Positions 35,571 through 45,305 of a stretch of DNA of 64,000 bases are shown in pieces. How positions within the stretch are numbered: position 1 is the first letter of the stretch; the number at the start of each line of letters is the position of its first letter. The position numbers and the translations under genes were made by a program. A model generated the notes under the pieces. That model worked only from the letters and a program-made list of their open reading frames with translations. It was not told the DNA's origin and made no database searches. Source of the DNA: Erythrobacter sp. AP23 (GTDB lineage Bacteria; Pseudomonadota; Alphaproteobacteria; Sphingomonadales; Sphingomonadaceae); the NCBI RefSeq assembly GCF_001542855.1, contig NZ_LNBY01000017.1, forward strand, positions 496,001-560,000, given 5' to 3'.

Positions 35571-36281
35571 ATGAAACGTCGCCTGCTCGCCTCTCTCGTC
35601 CCCGTCGTTCTGCTTGCGAGCTGCGGCGATACGGCCGAGGACGAGGCGGCAGGCGACGCAATGGACCCGGCCAGCGAACAGGCTCTCAACGATGAGCTGA
35701 TGACCGATCCGGACCTTGCCGGCCGCAACGAGGCGAATGCCGCGCTGTCGGGCACTGGCAATGCCGCGATTCCCAATATCGACAAATCGCCGCGTGCGGT
35801 CGAGGCTGCGCGCAGCCGCGCTGCCGAACTGGTCGGCGGCCGCGGCGAGCTTGTTTCCGCGCCTACCGCCACCGCGCTCGGCGAAGGTGCGGCGCCAAGC
35901 CAGGCCATGGTGGCCGCAGCACGCGCAGCAGTCGCGCCGGGCGGCGAGAATTGCGGCGACAAGGTAGAATATTCTTCGGCCTGGGCCGCCAAATTGCCTG
36001 CCGCTTTCCCCGTCTATCCGCGCGGCAATACGCAGGAAGCCGCCGGGACCGACGAGGGCGAATGTGCGCTGAGAGTGGTTTCTTTTCTCACGCCGGTCCC
36101 CCTCGATGAGGTGCTCGCATTCTATTACACCCGTGCCAGGGGCGCCGGGTTCAGCGTCGAACACGTCACCAGCGCGGGCGACAACATCCTGAGCGGGACC
36201 AAGGGCGATGCGGCCTATGTCGTCTATGGACGGCGCCTGCCCGAAGGCGTGACCGAAATCGATCTCGTCACCACCGACTGA
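35571..36281 (+). CDS. predicted lipoprotein of unknown function
   Basis: A 236-residue lipoprotein: MKRRLLASLVPVVLLASCGD, Cys at about 18. The mature protein has an acidic Ala-rich N-terminal half and a C-terminal alpha/beta domain beginning CGDKVEYSSAWAAKLPAAFPVYPRGNTQEAAG with cysteines at about 125 and 165, which could pair. AFPVYPRGN and FYYTRARGAGF are the most conserved-looking parts. I do not recognise a family. Confidence 0.75.
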   Translation: MKRRLLASLVPVVLLASCGDTAEDEAAGDAMDPASEQALNDELMTDPDLAGRNEANAALSGTGNAAIPNIDKSPRAVEAARSRAAELVGGRGELVSAPTATALGEGAAPSQAMVAAARAAVAPGGENCGDKVEYSSAWAAKLPAAFPVYPRGNTQEAAGTDEGECALRVVSFLTPVPLDEVLAFYYTRARGAGFSVEHVTSAGDNILSGTKGDAAYVVYGRRLPEGVTEIDLVTTD

Positions 36282-36288
36282 GTTGAAC

Positions 36289-37701
36289 TCAGCTTTCCTT
36301 GATCCCCACGCCGATGCTCGCGCGCGGCTGGCCCATTTCGTTGCTGGCGACCGGATAGGCGCAATAGTCCGCGGCGTAATAGGCCGCCGGGCGATGGTTG
36401 CCCGACAGGCCTACGCCGCCGAAGGGCGCGGCCGATGAAGCGCCATTGGTGGGGCGGTTCCAGTTGACGATACCGGCGCGAATCTCGTTCCAGAACAGTT
36501 CGAAATCTTCCGGTTTTCCGCCGATGAGCGAGGCCGAAAGGCCGTATCGCGTATTGTTCGCCTCGTAGATCGCCTCGTCGAAATCGGCCACCCGGACGAC
36601 CTGCAACAGCGGGCCGAACAGTTCGATGTCGGGGCGTTCGTGAATCTCGGTAGCATCGAGGATCGCGGGCGTGAGGAAGGGCAGTTTCTCGTCAGGCCGC
36701 TTCATATGCATGATCGGCTTGCCGCCGCGGCTCATCAGCGCGACGAAGCTTTCGGTCAGCAGATCGGCCGTCGCATTGTCGATCACGCAGCCCATGAAGG
36801 GCTGCGGATCGGCGAAGGGTTCGTCGACGATCAGTTTTTCGGCCAGCGCCTTCACCGCAGGCACGATCTTGTCGAACATCGAATCGACGACAATCAGGCG
36901 CCGGGCAGCCGTGCAGCGCTGGCCGGCGGTCGTGAAGGCCGACTGGATGATGGTTGCCGCCGCATCCTCGATCTTCGGTGTGTCGAGCATGACGATCGGG
37001 TTGTTGCCGCCCATTTCCAGCGCGACGATCTTGCCCGGATCGGACGCCAGCTTGCGATTGATCGCGATGCCGGCGCGCGCTGATCCCGTGAACAGCACGC
37101 CATCGACCATCCAGTGTTCGACCAGCCCCTGGCCGACTTCGACGCCGCCATGGATGCACTGCACCACGCCTTCGGGCACCTTGGCTTCGTGGAAACAGCG
37201 GGTGAGAAACTCGCCGACGGCCGGCGTTTTCTCGCTTGGCTTGAAGATCACCACATTGCCAGCGATCAGCGCCGGGACGATGTGGCCGTTGGGCAGATGG
37301 GCGGGGAAATTGTACGGGCCGAGCACCGCCATCACCCCATGCGGCTTGTGCCGAACGGCGGCGGTGCCCTGCAGCGCGCTGTTGAGTTTCTTCTGGCCCG
37401 TGCGTTCGGCATAGGCGGTGATCGAGATCTCGACCTTGCCGATGACCGCCTCGACTTCGGTGCGGGCTTCCCACAAGGGCTTGCCGGTCTCGCGGGCGAT
37501 CAGTTCGGCGAAGGGATCGGCATGTTTGCGCACCTGGTTGGCGAAGCGCCGCATGAACTCGATCCGGCGGCCGAGCGGTTCGCGCGCCCAGTCACGCATT
37601 GCCTTGCGGGCGCGTTCGACGGCGGCGTCGACATCGCCGGATTTGCCGTGCCAGATTTCGCGGCCGGTTGCGGGTTCGGTTGAGACCAGATCGGTCGCCA
37701 T
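36289..37701 (-). CDS. astD: succinylglutamate-semialdehyde dehydrogenase
   Basis: A 470-residue aldehyde dehydrogenase of the AstD type, oxidising N-succinylglutamate 5-semialdehyde in the arginine succinyltransferase pathway. VMAVLGPYNFPAHLPNGHIVPALIAGN, LFTGSARAGIAINR, ALEMGGNNPIV (catalytic Glu) and AGQRCTAARRL (nucleophile Cys) are all present, as are the PYNFPAHLPNGH features separating AstD from other ALDHs. No astA, astB, astC or astE is nearby, so a stand-alone role or different substrate is possible. Confidence 0.88.
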   Translation of the reverse strand: MATDLVSTEPATGREIWHGKSGDVDAAVERARKAMRDWAREPLGRRIEFMRRFANQVRKHADPFAELIARETGKPLWEARTEVEAVIGKVEISITAYAERTGQKKLNSALQGTAAVRHKPHGVMAVLGPYNFPAHLPNGHIVPALIAGNVVIFKPSEKTPAVGEFLTRCFHEAKVPEGVVQCIHGGVEVGQGLVEHWMVDGVLFTGSARAGIAINRKLASDPGKIVALEMGGNNPIVMLDTPKIEDAAATIIQSAFTTAGQRCTAARRLIVVDSMFDKIVPAVKALAEKLIVDEPFADPQPFMGCVIDNATADLLTESFVALMSRGGKPIMHMKRPDEKLPFLTPAILDATEIHERPDIELFGPLLQVVRVADFDEAIYEANNTRYGLSASLIGGKPEDFELFWNEIRAGIVNWNRPTNGASSAAPFGGVGLSGNHRPAAYYAADYCAYPVASNEMGQPRASIGVGIKES

Positions 37702-37769
37702 TGCGTATCTAATGTCCTGTGGCTTCTCGAAACGCAGCCTAAGTGGTGGGTTAGGCGCGCCGCGTCAAT

Positions 37770-39185
37770 TCAAGTCGTCGATTGCGACCGGGGATGGCCT
37801 GCCGGGGCCGGTGCATGGCCATGGGCATCGCCCATCCGGCGCAGGGCAGCGACCTTGTCGTGCAGCGGCTGCCAGTTGTCGTCTTCTGCGATAGCCGCCC
37901 AGATCGCCTCGACTTCCTCGATCAGCATCGATTGCGGGGCATCCTCGTCCCAATAGGGATGATCGTCGGAGATCGGTTCGAATCCCTGGAGCACTTCGGC
38001 GAGATCGCCCCCGGCATTGCGGCCCGCCCGGTTGGAAAAGAAGAATTCGTCGGGGGCAATGCCGCTCTCGTTCATGGCCTTTTCACAGGCTCCCACGAGT
38101 TTGCCGTTGGATTCAGCATCGCGCGGCGCGAGCCCCATGCGCCAGCACCAGCGCCTGCCGACTGCTTCCGAGTAGAGCGGCCCGAACCGCTCCATCGCGG
38201 CAATCAGCGGCGGGGCATCGGCCAGCAACCGCAGAGCCACGGCGAACTGGCCGCAATTCCAGTGCAGCGCTTCGGGTTGCCGACCGAAAGCGTAAAGGCC
38301 CTGGTGATCGAAATAGGCGGCAGTGAAGCCCGGATCCCAGCGTGGCAGGAAGCGCCACGGGCCATAGTCGAAGCTTTCCCCGGAGACATTCATATTGTCG
38401 GTATTGAGCACGCCGTGGACGAAGCAGGCCACCATCCATGCGGCGGCAAGGTCGGCCAGCCTCTCGACCACCAGGTGCATCAGCCGCACCGCCGGTTCGT
38501 CGCATCCCGGCGCATCCCCGGGCGGGGGCGGTCCGGGGAACTGGGCGAGGCAATAGTCCACCAGTCGCGCCATATGCTCGCGCTCTTCCATGGCGAGCAG
38601 GCGCTGGAAGGTACCGATGCGGATATGCCCGTGGCTGAGCCGCGTCATCACCGCCGATCGGGTCGGGCTCGGTTCGTCCCCACGCCACAATTGCTCGCCG
38701 GTCTCCACCACGCTGAAGGTCTTCGAGGTATAGACGCCGAGCGCCTCGAGCATTTCGGTGGCGAGAATCTCGCGAACCGCGCCCTTGAGGGTCAGCCGGC
38801 CGTCGCCGTCGCGGCTCCACGGCGTCTGGCCCGAGCCCTTGGTGCCGAGGTCGAGCAGGCGGTCCGCGCCATCGCGTAACTGCGCGAAAAGAAAGCCGCG
38901 CCCGTCGCCGATTTCGGGATTGTACACGCGGAACTGATGTCCGTGATAACGCAGAGCGAGCGGGCGGGGGAGATTGTCCGGCAAGGGCTCGAATCGACCG
39001 AAATGTCGCAGCCATTCTTCGTCCGACAATTCTGCCAGTCCCACGCTTGCTGCATGGCGATCGTTCCGGAAGCGCAGTTGGCTTTTCGGAAACTCGGCCG
39101 GCTCCACCGCATCGCCGATCCAGTCGGCAAGTGTGGTGATAGGGGTGTCGGGGCGATAGCTCGCGGCTTGCGGTTCTGCGCGCAT
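37770..39185 (-). CDS. selO: SelO family protein adenylyltransferase
   Basis: A 471-residue SelO (YdiU/UPF0061) pseudokinase that AMPylates proteins, often in redox stress. ALRYHGHQFRVYNPEIGDGRGFLFAQLRD, LDLGTKGSGQTPWSRDGDGRLTLKGAVREIL and HGVLNTDNMNVSGESFDYGPW (metal-binding Asn and Asp) are conserved. Selenocysteine versions end in CSSS-like motifs; this one ends RSQSTT without a terminal Cys. ATG at 39185 is the first conserved start; an upstream GTG at 39218 would add 11 residues. It is divergent from the hydrolase at 39261. Confidence 0.92.
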   Translation of the reverse strand: MRAEPQAASYRPDTPITTLADWIGDAVEPAEFPKSQLRFRNDRHAASVGLAELSDEEWLRHFGRFEPLPDNLPRPLALRYHGHQFRVYNPEIGDGRGFLFAQLRDGADRLLDLGTKGSGQTPWSRDGDGRLTLKGAVREILATEMLEALGVYTSKTFSVVETGEQLWRGDEPSPTRSAVMTRLSHGHIRIGTFQRLLAMEEREHMARLVDYCLAQFPGPPPPGDAPGCDEPAVRLMHLVVERLADLAAAWMVACFVHGVLNTDNMNVSGESFDYGPWRFLPRWDPGFTAAYFDHQGLYAFGRQPEALHWNCGQFAVALRLLADAPPLIAAMERFGPLYSEAVGRRWCWRMGLAPRDAESNGKLVGACEKAMNESGIAPDEFFFSNRAGRNAGGDLAEVLQGFEPISDDHPYWDEDAPQSMLIEEVEAIWAAIAEDDNWQPLHDKVAALRRMGDAHGHAPAPAGHPRSQSTT

Positions 39186-39260
39186 ACGGCGATAGTGAGC
39201 GGCAATAAGGCCCGACACAAGGGCAGGAACGCCAAGCGACTAAGGTTTTCGCCGCCAGAC

Positions 39261-40127
39261 ATGGATACTAGCTTTACCGACCGCCATTGGCAGAGCGCCG
39301 ACGGTCTCACCCTCCATTTCCGCGAATATGGGACCGCAGGGGATCGCCCGCCGGTCATCTGTCTGCATGGGCTGACGCGCAATGCGCGCGATTTCGACAA
39401 TCTCGCGCCATATATCGCGGGGCAGGGCTGGCGCGTTCTGGTGCCTTCGATGCGCGGGCGCGGGGACAGCGATTACGCGGAAGAATCGGACAGTTACGCT
39501 CTGGCGACCTATGTCGAGGACCTGCTGGCGCTACTCGCGCAGGAAGGTATCGACAGCTTCGTGTCCATCGGCACGTCGATGGGCGGGCTTATGACGATGC
39601 TGCTGGCGCACGAACAGCCCGAGCGGATTGCGGGGGCGGTGCTCAACGACATCGGGCCGGTGCTGGAAACTGCCGGGCTCGACACGATCAAGACCTATGT
39701 CGGCCAAGGCCGCAGCTTCCCGACATGGATGCACGCCGCACGCGCGCTGGAGGAGGTGCATGGTCCCTCTTTCCCGGCCTTCGACATCCAGGCGTGGATC
39801 GCCATGGCCAAGCGGACCATGACGCTGTGCAACAACGGCCGGATATCCTTCGATTACGACATGAAGATCGCCGATCCGATCCTCGCCAGCCCCGAAGCCG
39901 CTGCGCCGGTCGACCTGTGGCCGGCTTTCGAAGCGCTCAAGGACAAGCCGCTGCTGCTGCTTCGAGGCGAATTGTCGACCCTGCTGTCGGAGCGCAGCTT
40001 TGCCGATATGCAAAAAATCGCGCCGGATGCGGATAGTGCGGTCATCCCCCGGGTCGGCCACGCGCCGACGCTCGACGAGCCCGAGGCGCGCGCTGCCATC
40101 GACCGACTTCTGGCGCGGGTCGCGTGA
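39261..40127 (+). CDS. alpha/beta hydrolase
   Basis: A 288-residue alpha/beta hydrolase. PPVICLHGLTRNARDFDNLAPYIAG, then GTSMGGLMTMLLA with nucleophile Ser, PVLETAGLDTIK, and a C-terminal GHAPTLDEPEARAAI with the catalytic His. The GTSMGG elbow and HG..RN pattern are those of the enol-lactonase/esterase-like group, but the substrate cannot be given. Its stop is overlapped by the GTG start of the glycosyltransferase gene. Confidence 0.88.
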   Translation: MDTSFTDRHWQSADGLTLHFREYGTAGDRPPVICLHGLTRNARDFDNLAPYIAGQGWRVLVPSMRGRGDSDYAEESDSYALATYVEDLLALLAQEGIDSFVSIGTSMGGLMTMLLAHEQPERIAGAVLNDIGPVLETAGLDTIKTYVGQGRSFPTWMHAARALEEVHGPSFPAFDIQAWIAMAKRTMTLCNNGRISFDYDMKIADPILASPEAAAPVDLWPAFEALKDKPLLLLRGELSTLLSERSFADMQKIAPDADSAVIPRVGHAPTLDEPEARAAIDRLLARVA

Positions 40128-41269
40128 ACCGGGCGCGCGGCGGCGCGGTGCCGCATATCCTGCATTTGCAATCCACTTTCGCTGCCGGTGGCAAGGAACT
40201 GCGCACGGTCCAACTGATCAACGCTTTCGGTAAGAAGGCGCGGCATACGATCGTGTCCGCCGAACCTGATCGGCTGGGCGCGGCCGAGCGTATAGCCAAA
40301 TCCATCGATGCGCGCATCCAGCCCGATTTTCCCAGCCTTAAGGGACGCCCGACGCCCGGGCGCCTGCAGAAGCTCGCCAAGGCGATGAAGGGCTTCGACC
40401 TCGTTTGCACCTATAACTGGGGCGCCATGGATGCCGTCATGGCGCATACGCTATTCAAGGACCTGCACAATCTCCCGCCGCTGATCCATCACGAGGACGG
40501 TTTCGACGAGAGTGAGCTGAAGAAGCTCAAGACCGGCCGCACCTGGTATCGCCGGATCGCCCTGGGCAAGGCTGCCGGGCTGGTCGTCCCGTCCGAACGG
40601 CTGGAAGAAATCGCGCTGGTCGATTGGCAGCAGCCGTTGGGCAGGGTGAAGCGCATACCCAACGGCATCGACACAAAGGCTTTCGCCATGCGGCCCAAAA
40701 GGGACGCGCTGCGGCTGATCAAGCATCCGGGTGAGCTGTGGGTGGGCACTTTGGCCGGCCTGCGGACGATCAAGAACCTGCCGCGGCTGGTGCGCGTGTT
40801 TTCCCAACTCGCCGACAACTGGCAGCTCGTCATCCTGGGCGAGGGCGATGCGCGGGATGCGATCCTGGCGGAGGCCGATCGGCTGGAGATCAACCACCGC
40901 GTCCACCTGCCCGGCGCGGTCGACGATCCCGCGCGCGTGATCGGCCTGTTCGACATTTTCGCGCTGTCGAGCGATTCCGAGCAGTTCCCCCTTTCCGTGG
41001 TCGAGGCCATGGCGGCCGGTCTCCCGATCGTGGCGCCCGCCGTGGGCGACATCGCAAGCATGGTTGCCGAACCGAATGCCGAGTTCGTCACGCCGCCGGG
41101 CAATGAGGATGAGCTGGGTATGGCGCTGGTCCAGCTGGCCGTTTCGAAGGACCTGCGCAAGGAGGTCGGCGAAGCCAATCGCGCCAAGGCGGTGGCGGAA
41201 TTCGACGAGGCGAAGATGATCTCGACCTACCGCCGCCTCTATTCGAGCGCGATGCGAATCGAGCTGTGA
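40124..41269 (+). CDS. glycosyltransferase family 4 protein
   Basis: A 381-residue GT-B glycosyltransferase. The N-terminal domain begins ILHLQSTFAAGGKELRTVQLINAFG (a GGxE-like donor loop), and the C-terminal domain has VGTLAGLRTIKNLPRLVRVF, HLPGAVDDPARVIGLFDIFALSSDSEQFPLSVVEAMAAGLPIVAP with the E-x7-E motif, typical of GT4. The donor and acceptor are unknown. A GTG start at 40124 overlaps the upstream stop, so it is coupled to the hydrolase. Confidence 0.9.
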   Translation: MNRARGGAVPHILHLQSTFAAGGKELRTVQLINAFGKKARHTIVSAEPDRLGAAERIAKSIDARIQPDFPSLKGRPTPGRLQKLAKAMKGFDLVCTYNWGAMDAVMAHTLFKDLHNLPPLIHHEDGFDESELKKLKTGRTWYRRIALGKAAGLVVPSERLEEIALVDWQQPLGRVKRIPNGIDTKAFAMRPKRDALRLIKHPGELWVGTLAGLRTIKNLPRLVRVFSQLADNWQLVILGEGDARDAILAEADRLEINHRVHLPGAVDDPARVIGLFDIFALSSDSEQFPLSVVEAMAAGLPIVAPAVGDIASMVAEPNAEFVTPPGNEDELGMALVQLAVSKDLRKEVGEANRAKAVAEFDEAKMISTYRRLYSSAMRIEL

Positions 41270-41386
41270 GACCTTTCAGCCCGCATTCACGCGGGCGGGG
41301 ACAGGCTTTGCCGACCATTGCCCTTGCCCGCACCTGTCCTTAAAGAGCCGCGCAAACCGATATCTATCCAGATGGAGCCCGCCCCA

Positions 41387-42187
41387 GTGGCCCTGACACC
41401 CAAGAAGAAGCAGTCCAGCGACGACAAACGCTCCAGGCAGGCGAATGCCGAGCAGGAAGCGCTGGTTCGCGAAGTCGACGAAGCCGTCCGCCAGAGCGAT
41501 GCCGAGGCGTTCCTCGAAGCCTGGGGCAAGCCGCTGTTCGGTCTGCTGATCGCCGGCCTCGTCGCTTTCGGCGGCTATCTCTATTGGGACAGTCGCCAGG
41601 AAGCCGAGATGGAGCGCGATTCCGAAGCGCTGGTGGGTGCGCTCGACCAGATCCAGGCGGGTAATCTCGACAGCGGGTTCGACCGGCTGGAGGAACTCGC
41701 CGGCAAGGATGGCGCGGGCGCCGCCGTGGTCGCTGCGATGGTGCGCGCGGGGATTGCCGAACAGCGCGGCGATACCGAGGTGGCGGCAAGCCTGTTCCAA
41801 AGCGTCGTCGAGAACGAGGATGCCGCGCCTGCCTTCCGCGATCTGGCGCGCCTGCGCGGTGTGGCACTGAACTACGACGACATGTCGAGCGCGGAGGTAA
41901 TCGCTGCGCTCAAGCCGCTTGCGGTCCCGGGCGAGCCCTATTTCGCCAGCGCCGGCGAGCTGGTCGCGCATGCTTACCTCGATCAGGGGCAGCGTGCCGA
42001 AGCGGGCGCCCTCTTTGCCGAGATTGCCAAGGACGACAACGGGCCGGAATCGATCCGCTCGCGCGCGCGCCAGATGGCCGGCGTGCTGGGCGTCGATGCG
42101 ATCGAGGATGTCGATGCGCTGCTCGAGGAACAAGGGGTCGAACGCGATCCGGCCGAAGGCGAAAACGCCGCGGCCACGACCGAATAG
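41387..42187 (+). CDS. tetratricopeptide-like membrane protein (YfgM-type)
   Basis: A 266-residue inner-membrane protein with one helix (about 50-68, GLLIAGLVAFGGYLYW) and a C-terminal TPR-like domain of Ala-rich helix pairs, resembling YfgM/AncA partners of the BamB gene. GTG at 41387 is preceded by GGAG at good distance and gives MALTP, the usual N-terminus in relatives; ATG 41372 would add five residues without a ribosome-binding site. Followed 40 bases later by bamB. Confidence 0.8.
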   Translation: MALTPKKKQSSDDKRSRQANAEQEALVREVDEAVRQSDAEAFLEAWGKPLFGLLIAGLVAFGGYLYWDSRQEAEMERDSEALVGALDQIQAGNLDSGFDRLEELAGKDGAGAAVVAAMVRAGIAEQRGDTEVAASLFQSVVENEDAAPAFRDLARLRGVALNYDDMSSAEVIAALKPLAVPGEPYFASAGELVAHAYLDQGQRAEAGALFAEIAKDDNGPESIRSRARQMAGVLGVDAIEDVDALLEEQGVERDPAEGENAAATTE

Positions 42188-42227
42188 GCCGATTGCGGCC
42201 CGCCAGAAATACGGAACGAGGATACAG

Positions 42228-43571
42228 ATGAAGTCCACCAACCTACCGCGCACCGCAATCGTAGCGGCACTGGCGATCGGCCTTGGAGCCTGCAGTGGCG
42301 GCCTTTTCGGCGGCGGCGACGACAAGAAGGTCACGCCCACCATGGGCGAGCGTCAGCCGATCCTGTCGCGCATCCAGACCGGCGCCGAAGTCGACCCCGC
42401 GCTGGCAGGCGTTTCGGTGGTATTGCCGCCCGCTCAGGCGAACGAGGCCTGGGCCCAGGCCGGTGGCAATGCCGGCAAGTCCTATGGTCATCTGGCCCTG
42501 GCAAGCAATCCGACCCGCGCCTTCAGCGTCGATATCGAAGGCGCGACAAACCGTCGGCGGCTGGGTGCATCGCCGGTCGTGGGCGGCGGCATGCTGTTCG
42601 CGGTAGGTGGCGACGGCACGCTTGCGGTGTTCGACGCGCAAACGGGCGCGCGCCGCTGGTCCTACGATCCCGGACTCGAGAGCGACTTGAGGCCATCGGC
42701 CTTCGGCGGCGGGGCGAGCTATGACAACGGCCGCGTCTACATGACCGACGGCGCGGGCGACGTTATCGCGCTCGACGCCGAGACGGGTTCGGAACTCTGG
42801 AAGGTCAAGCCCTCGGGCCCCCTCCGCGGTTCGCCGACGATCGCCTTCGGGTCGGTTTTCGTGATGACGCAGGACAACCAGATCTTCGCGCTCGATGCAG
42901 CCGATGGTTCGATCCAGTGGCAGGAATCGGGCTCTTCGACGCAGGCCGGTGTGTTCGGCGTGGCAGCACCGGCAGCCGGGCAGGGTACTGTTATCGCAGG
43001 CTACAGCTCGGGTGAGCTCAATGCCTATCGCTACGAGAACGGACGTGTCCTGTGGGCCGATGCCCTCGCGCGCACCTCGATCTCGACGCAGGTCGGATCG
43101 CTGACCGATATCGATGCCGATCCGATCATCGACAGCGGGCGCGTCTATGCGCTCGGCCAGGGCGGCCGCATGGCGGCGTACGAACTGGTTACCGGCCAGC
43201 GCATCTGGGAGCTCAATCTCGCCGGGATTTCGACCCCGGCCATCGCTGGCGAATGGATCTTCACGCTGACCGACGATGCGCGCCTGCTCGCCATCGCGCG
43301 CTCGACGGGCAAGGTGCGCTGGCTGACCCAATTGCCACGTTGGCGCGACGAGGAAGACAAGGAAGGCCCGATCTTCTGGTCTGGCCCGGTGCTGGCGGGG
43401 AACAATCTCTGGGCGGTCAATTCGCGCGGCGAGGTCTATCGCATCAGCACGGGCGAGGGTTCGGCAAGCCTGTTCACCGATCTCGACCAACCGGTGTCGC
43501 TGGCGCCGGTCGTGGCGAACAACACGCTCTACATCCTCGACGACAGCGGCCGGATTACCGCCTTCCGCTGA
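42228..43571 (+). CDS. bamB: outer membrane assembly lipoprotein BamB-like
   Basis: A 447-residue beta-propeller lipoprotein. The signal ends LGLGACSGGLFGG with lipidated Cys at 22. Repeats include GTLAVFDAQTGARRWSY, GDVIALDAETGSELWKV, NQIFALDAADGSIQWQ and GRMAAYELVTGQRIWELN, each a PQQ-propeller blade. BamB assists outer-membrane protein folding with BamA. Relatives often have der directly downstream, but here an ICMT-like gene follows. Confidence 0.93.
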   Translation: MKSTNLPRTAIVAALAIGLGACSGGLFGGGDDKKVTPTMGERQPILSRIQTGAEVDPALAGVSVVLPPAQANEAWAQAGGNAGKSYGHLALASNPTRAFSVDIEGATNRRRLGASPVVGGGMLFAVGGDGTLAVFDAQTGARRWSYDPGLESDLRPSAFGGGASYDNGRVYMTDGAGDVIALDAETGSELWKVKPSGPLRGSPTIAFGSVFVMTQDNQIFALDAADGSIQWQESGSSTQAGVFGVAAPAAGQGTVIAGYSSGELNAYRYENGRVLWADALARTSISTQVGSLTDIDADPIIDSGRVYALGQGGRMAAYELVTGQRIWELNLAGISTPAIAGEWIFTLTDDARLLAIARSTGKVRWLTQLPRWRDEEDKEGPIFWSGPVLAGNNLWAVNSRGEVYRISTGEGSASLFTDLDQPVSLAPVVANNTLYILDDSGRITAFR

Positions 43572-43626
43572 TTTTCGTGCTAGCGTGACCGCCATGTTAA
43601 CCAATCTGGGCTAACGAAGGGCGGTC

Positions 43627-44982
43627 ATGAACGCGACGGAGCAAGCACCCCTCGCACGGCCGACGAGCGATGTTTCCTCGGCCGTGGGTCTGGTCGGCCT
43701 TGCCGGGCTGTTTGCCTGGGTGGCTTTCGCGCGTGCCTTTCCCGATATTGCCGAGGTCTTCGACTGGTCGGTGCCGCGCGATACGCTGGGCGGGCGCAAT
43801 TCCGCGCTCGTCGGCCTGCTCGCCGCGGCTATTCCGATGGCGGCTTGGTCGATTTTCGTCGATAAGGTGCATCTGCGCCCATCGACCGGCCTCGACTGGT
43901 CGCTCGTCCGCAATCGCACACCGGATCGCCATGCAACCTGGGTCAAGCTGGCCGGCCTGTGGGCCACCTGGGCGATCATCGCAGGTCTTTATTGTCTGTG
44001 CCGCTGGTATTGGGAGGGGCAGTATCTCTTCTCGATGCAGGTGCTCGGCTATGCCGCGATTCCGCTGGTGGTGCTGTCGGTGCCCTATGTTTTCTGGATC
44101 GACCGCGCCCTGGTGAATCAGCGCGACCACGCCTGGCACTTCGGCGCGCTGTTGCTGATGCGGCCCGGCTGGGACATGGCGGAGGTGAGGAAGCACTGGC
44201 AGACGTGGATCATCAAGGCCTTCTTCACCGCCTTCATGATCTCGATCATTCCCTTCGCCTACCGCAATATCGTGACCGCCGATTTCGTCGAGATCGCCGC
44301 GCGGCCCGAACGCATCGCGCTGACGATCATCGAGGCGATGTTCATGATCGACGTGATGATCGGCACGGTCGGCTATATCGTCACCATGCGCCCGCTCGAT
44401 GCGCATATCCGCTCGGGTAATCCGCTGCTCGGCGGCTGGATTGCGGCCTTGGTCTGCTATCCGCCGATCATGTGGGGCATTCTTGGCGGGGGCAAGGCGA
44501 TCAATTACGAGCACGACACGGCGGGCTGGCTCCACTGGATGGCGGGTAACGACACGTTGATCGCGCTATGGGGTGCGCTGCTGGTGTTCCTCACCGGGAT
44601 TTATGCCTGGGCGACCTTCGCCTTCGGCCTGCGGTTTTCCAACCTCACCTATCGCGGCGTGCTGACCAACGGACCGTACCGCTTCACGCGGCACCCGGCC
44701 TATGTGTCGAAGAACCTGTTCTGGTGGGCGGCGGTGCTGCCGTTCCTCGTGACCAGCGGTTCGCCGGTCGAGGCGATCCGCAATTGTTTCTTCCTGCTGG
44801 TGGTCAATGGCATTTATCTCTGGCGTGCCAAAACCGAGGAAGCGCATTTGCTTGCCGAGGATCCGAAGTATCGCGAGTACCACGCATGGATGGCGCAGCA
44901 TGGTCTCCTGACCGCCCCGCTGACGCGGCTGTGGAATCGGGTGAAGCCGCGGCAGGTGCTCACCGAGCAGCCGGCAGAATAA
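43627..44982 (+). CDS. polytopic membrane protein with ICMT-like methyltransferase domain
   Basis: A 451-residue membrane protein with about ten hydrophobic segments. The C-terminus has LRFSNLTYRGVLTNGPYRFTRHPAYVSKNLFWWAAVLPF, the phospholipid/isoprenylcysteine methyltransferase (PEMT/ICMT) signature GPYrxxRHPxY. The first ~330 residues with six or more hydrophobic segments have no assigned family. It could methylate a membrane lipid or lipoprotein; the target is unknown. Confidence 0.78.
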   Translation: MNATEQAPLARPTSDVSSAVGLVGLAGLFAWVAFARAFPDIAEVFDWSVPRDTLGGRNSALVGLLAAAIPMAAWSIFVDKVHLRPSTGLDWSLVRNRTPDRHATWVKLAGLWATWAIIAGLYCLCRWYWEGQYLFSMQVLGYAAIPLVVLSVPYVFWIDRALVNQRDHAWHFGALLLMRPGWDMAEVRKHWQTWIIKAFFTAFMISIIPFAYRNIVTADFVEIAARPERIALTIIEAMFMIDVMIGTVGYIVTMRPLDAHIRSGNPLLGGWIAALVCYPPIMWGILGGGKAINYEHDTAGWLHWMAGNDTLIALWGALLVFLTGIYAWATFAFGLRFSNLTYRGVLTNGPYRFTRHPAYVSKNLFWWAAVLPFLVTSGSPVEAIRNCFFLLVVNGIYLWRAKTEEAHLLAEDPKYREYHAWMAQHGLLTAPLTRLWNRVKPRQVLTEQPAE

Positions 44983-45285
44983 TCAGCCGAGCGGCTGGCC
45001 GTCGTCGGTTTCGTAGATCCTCAGATCGCGCGATTGCGGCGGATTGGCGGCCATGACCTTTTGGAATTCGGCCATGTGTTCCGATTGGCCATGCGCATCC
45101 AGCGCCGCGCGGTCGCGCCAGCGTTCGAACAGGATCAGCGTATCAGGATCGGCGATGTCGCTGGCGAAGGTATAGTCGAGGCAGCCGTCTTCCGCGCGGC
45201 TGGCGCGCACCATCTCGACGATCGCCTTGCGCGTGGCGGCATCGATCGTGCGCCCCAGTTTGATCGTTCCGCTGATCTGGATCAT
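44983..45285 (-). CDS. antibiotic biosynthesis monooxygenase (ABM) family protein
   Basis: A 100-residue ABM-domain protein of the YgiN type. The pattern MIQISGTIKL...RAEDGCLDYTFASDIADPDTLILFERWRDRAALDAHGQSEHMAEF is diagnostic. Relatives are quinone or anthrone monooxygenases or dimeric barrels without known substrate. It lies 20 bases downstream of gshA on the same strand. Confidence 0.9.
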   Translation of the reverse strand: MIQISGTIKLGRTIDAATRKAIVEMVRASRAEDGCLDYTFASDIADPDTLILFERWRDRAALDAHGQSEHMAEFQKVMAANPPQSRDLRIYETDDGQPLG

Positions 45286-45305
45286 CGCCTGTCTCCCTCG
45301 GCCCG

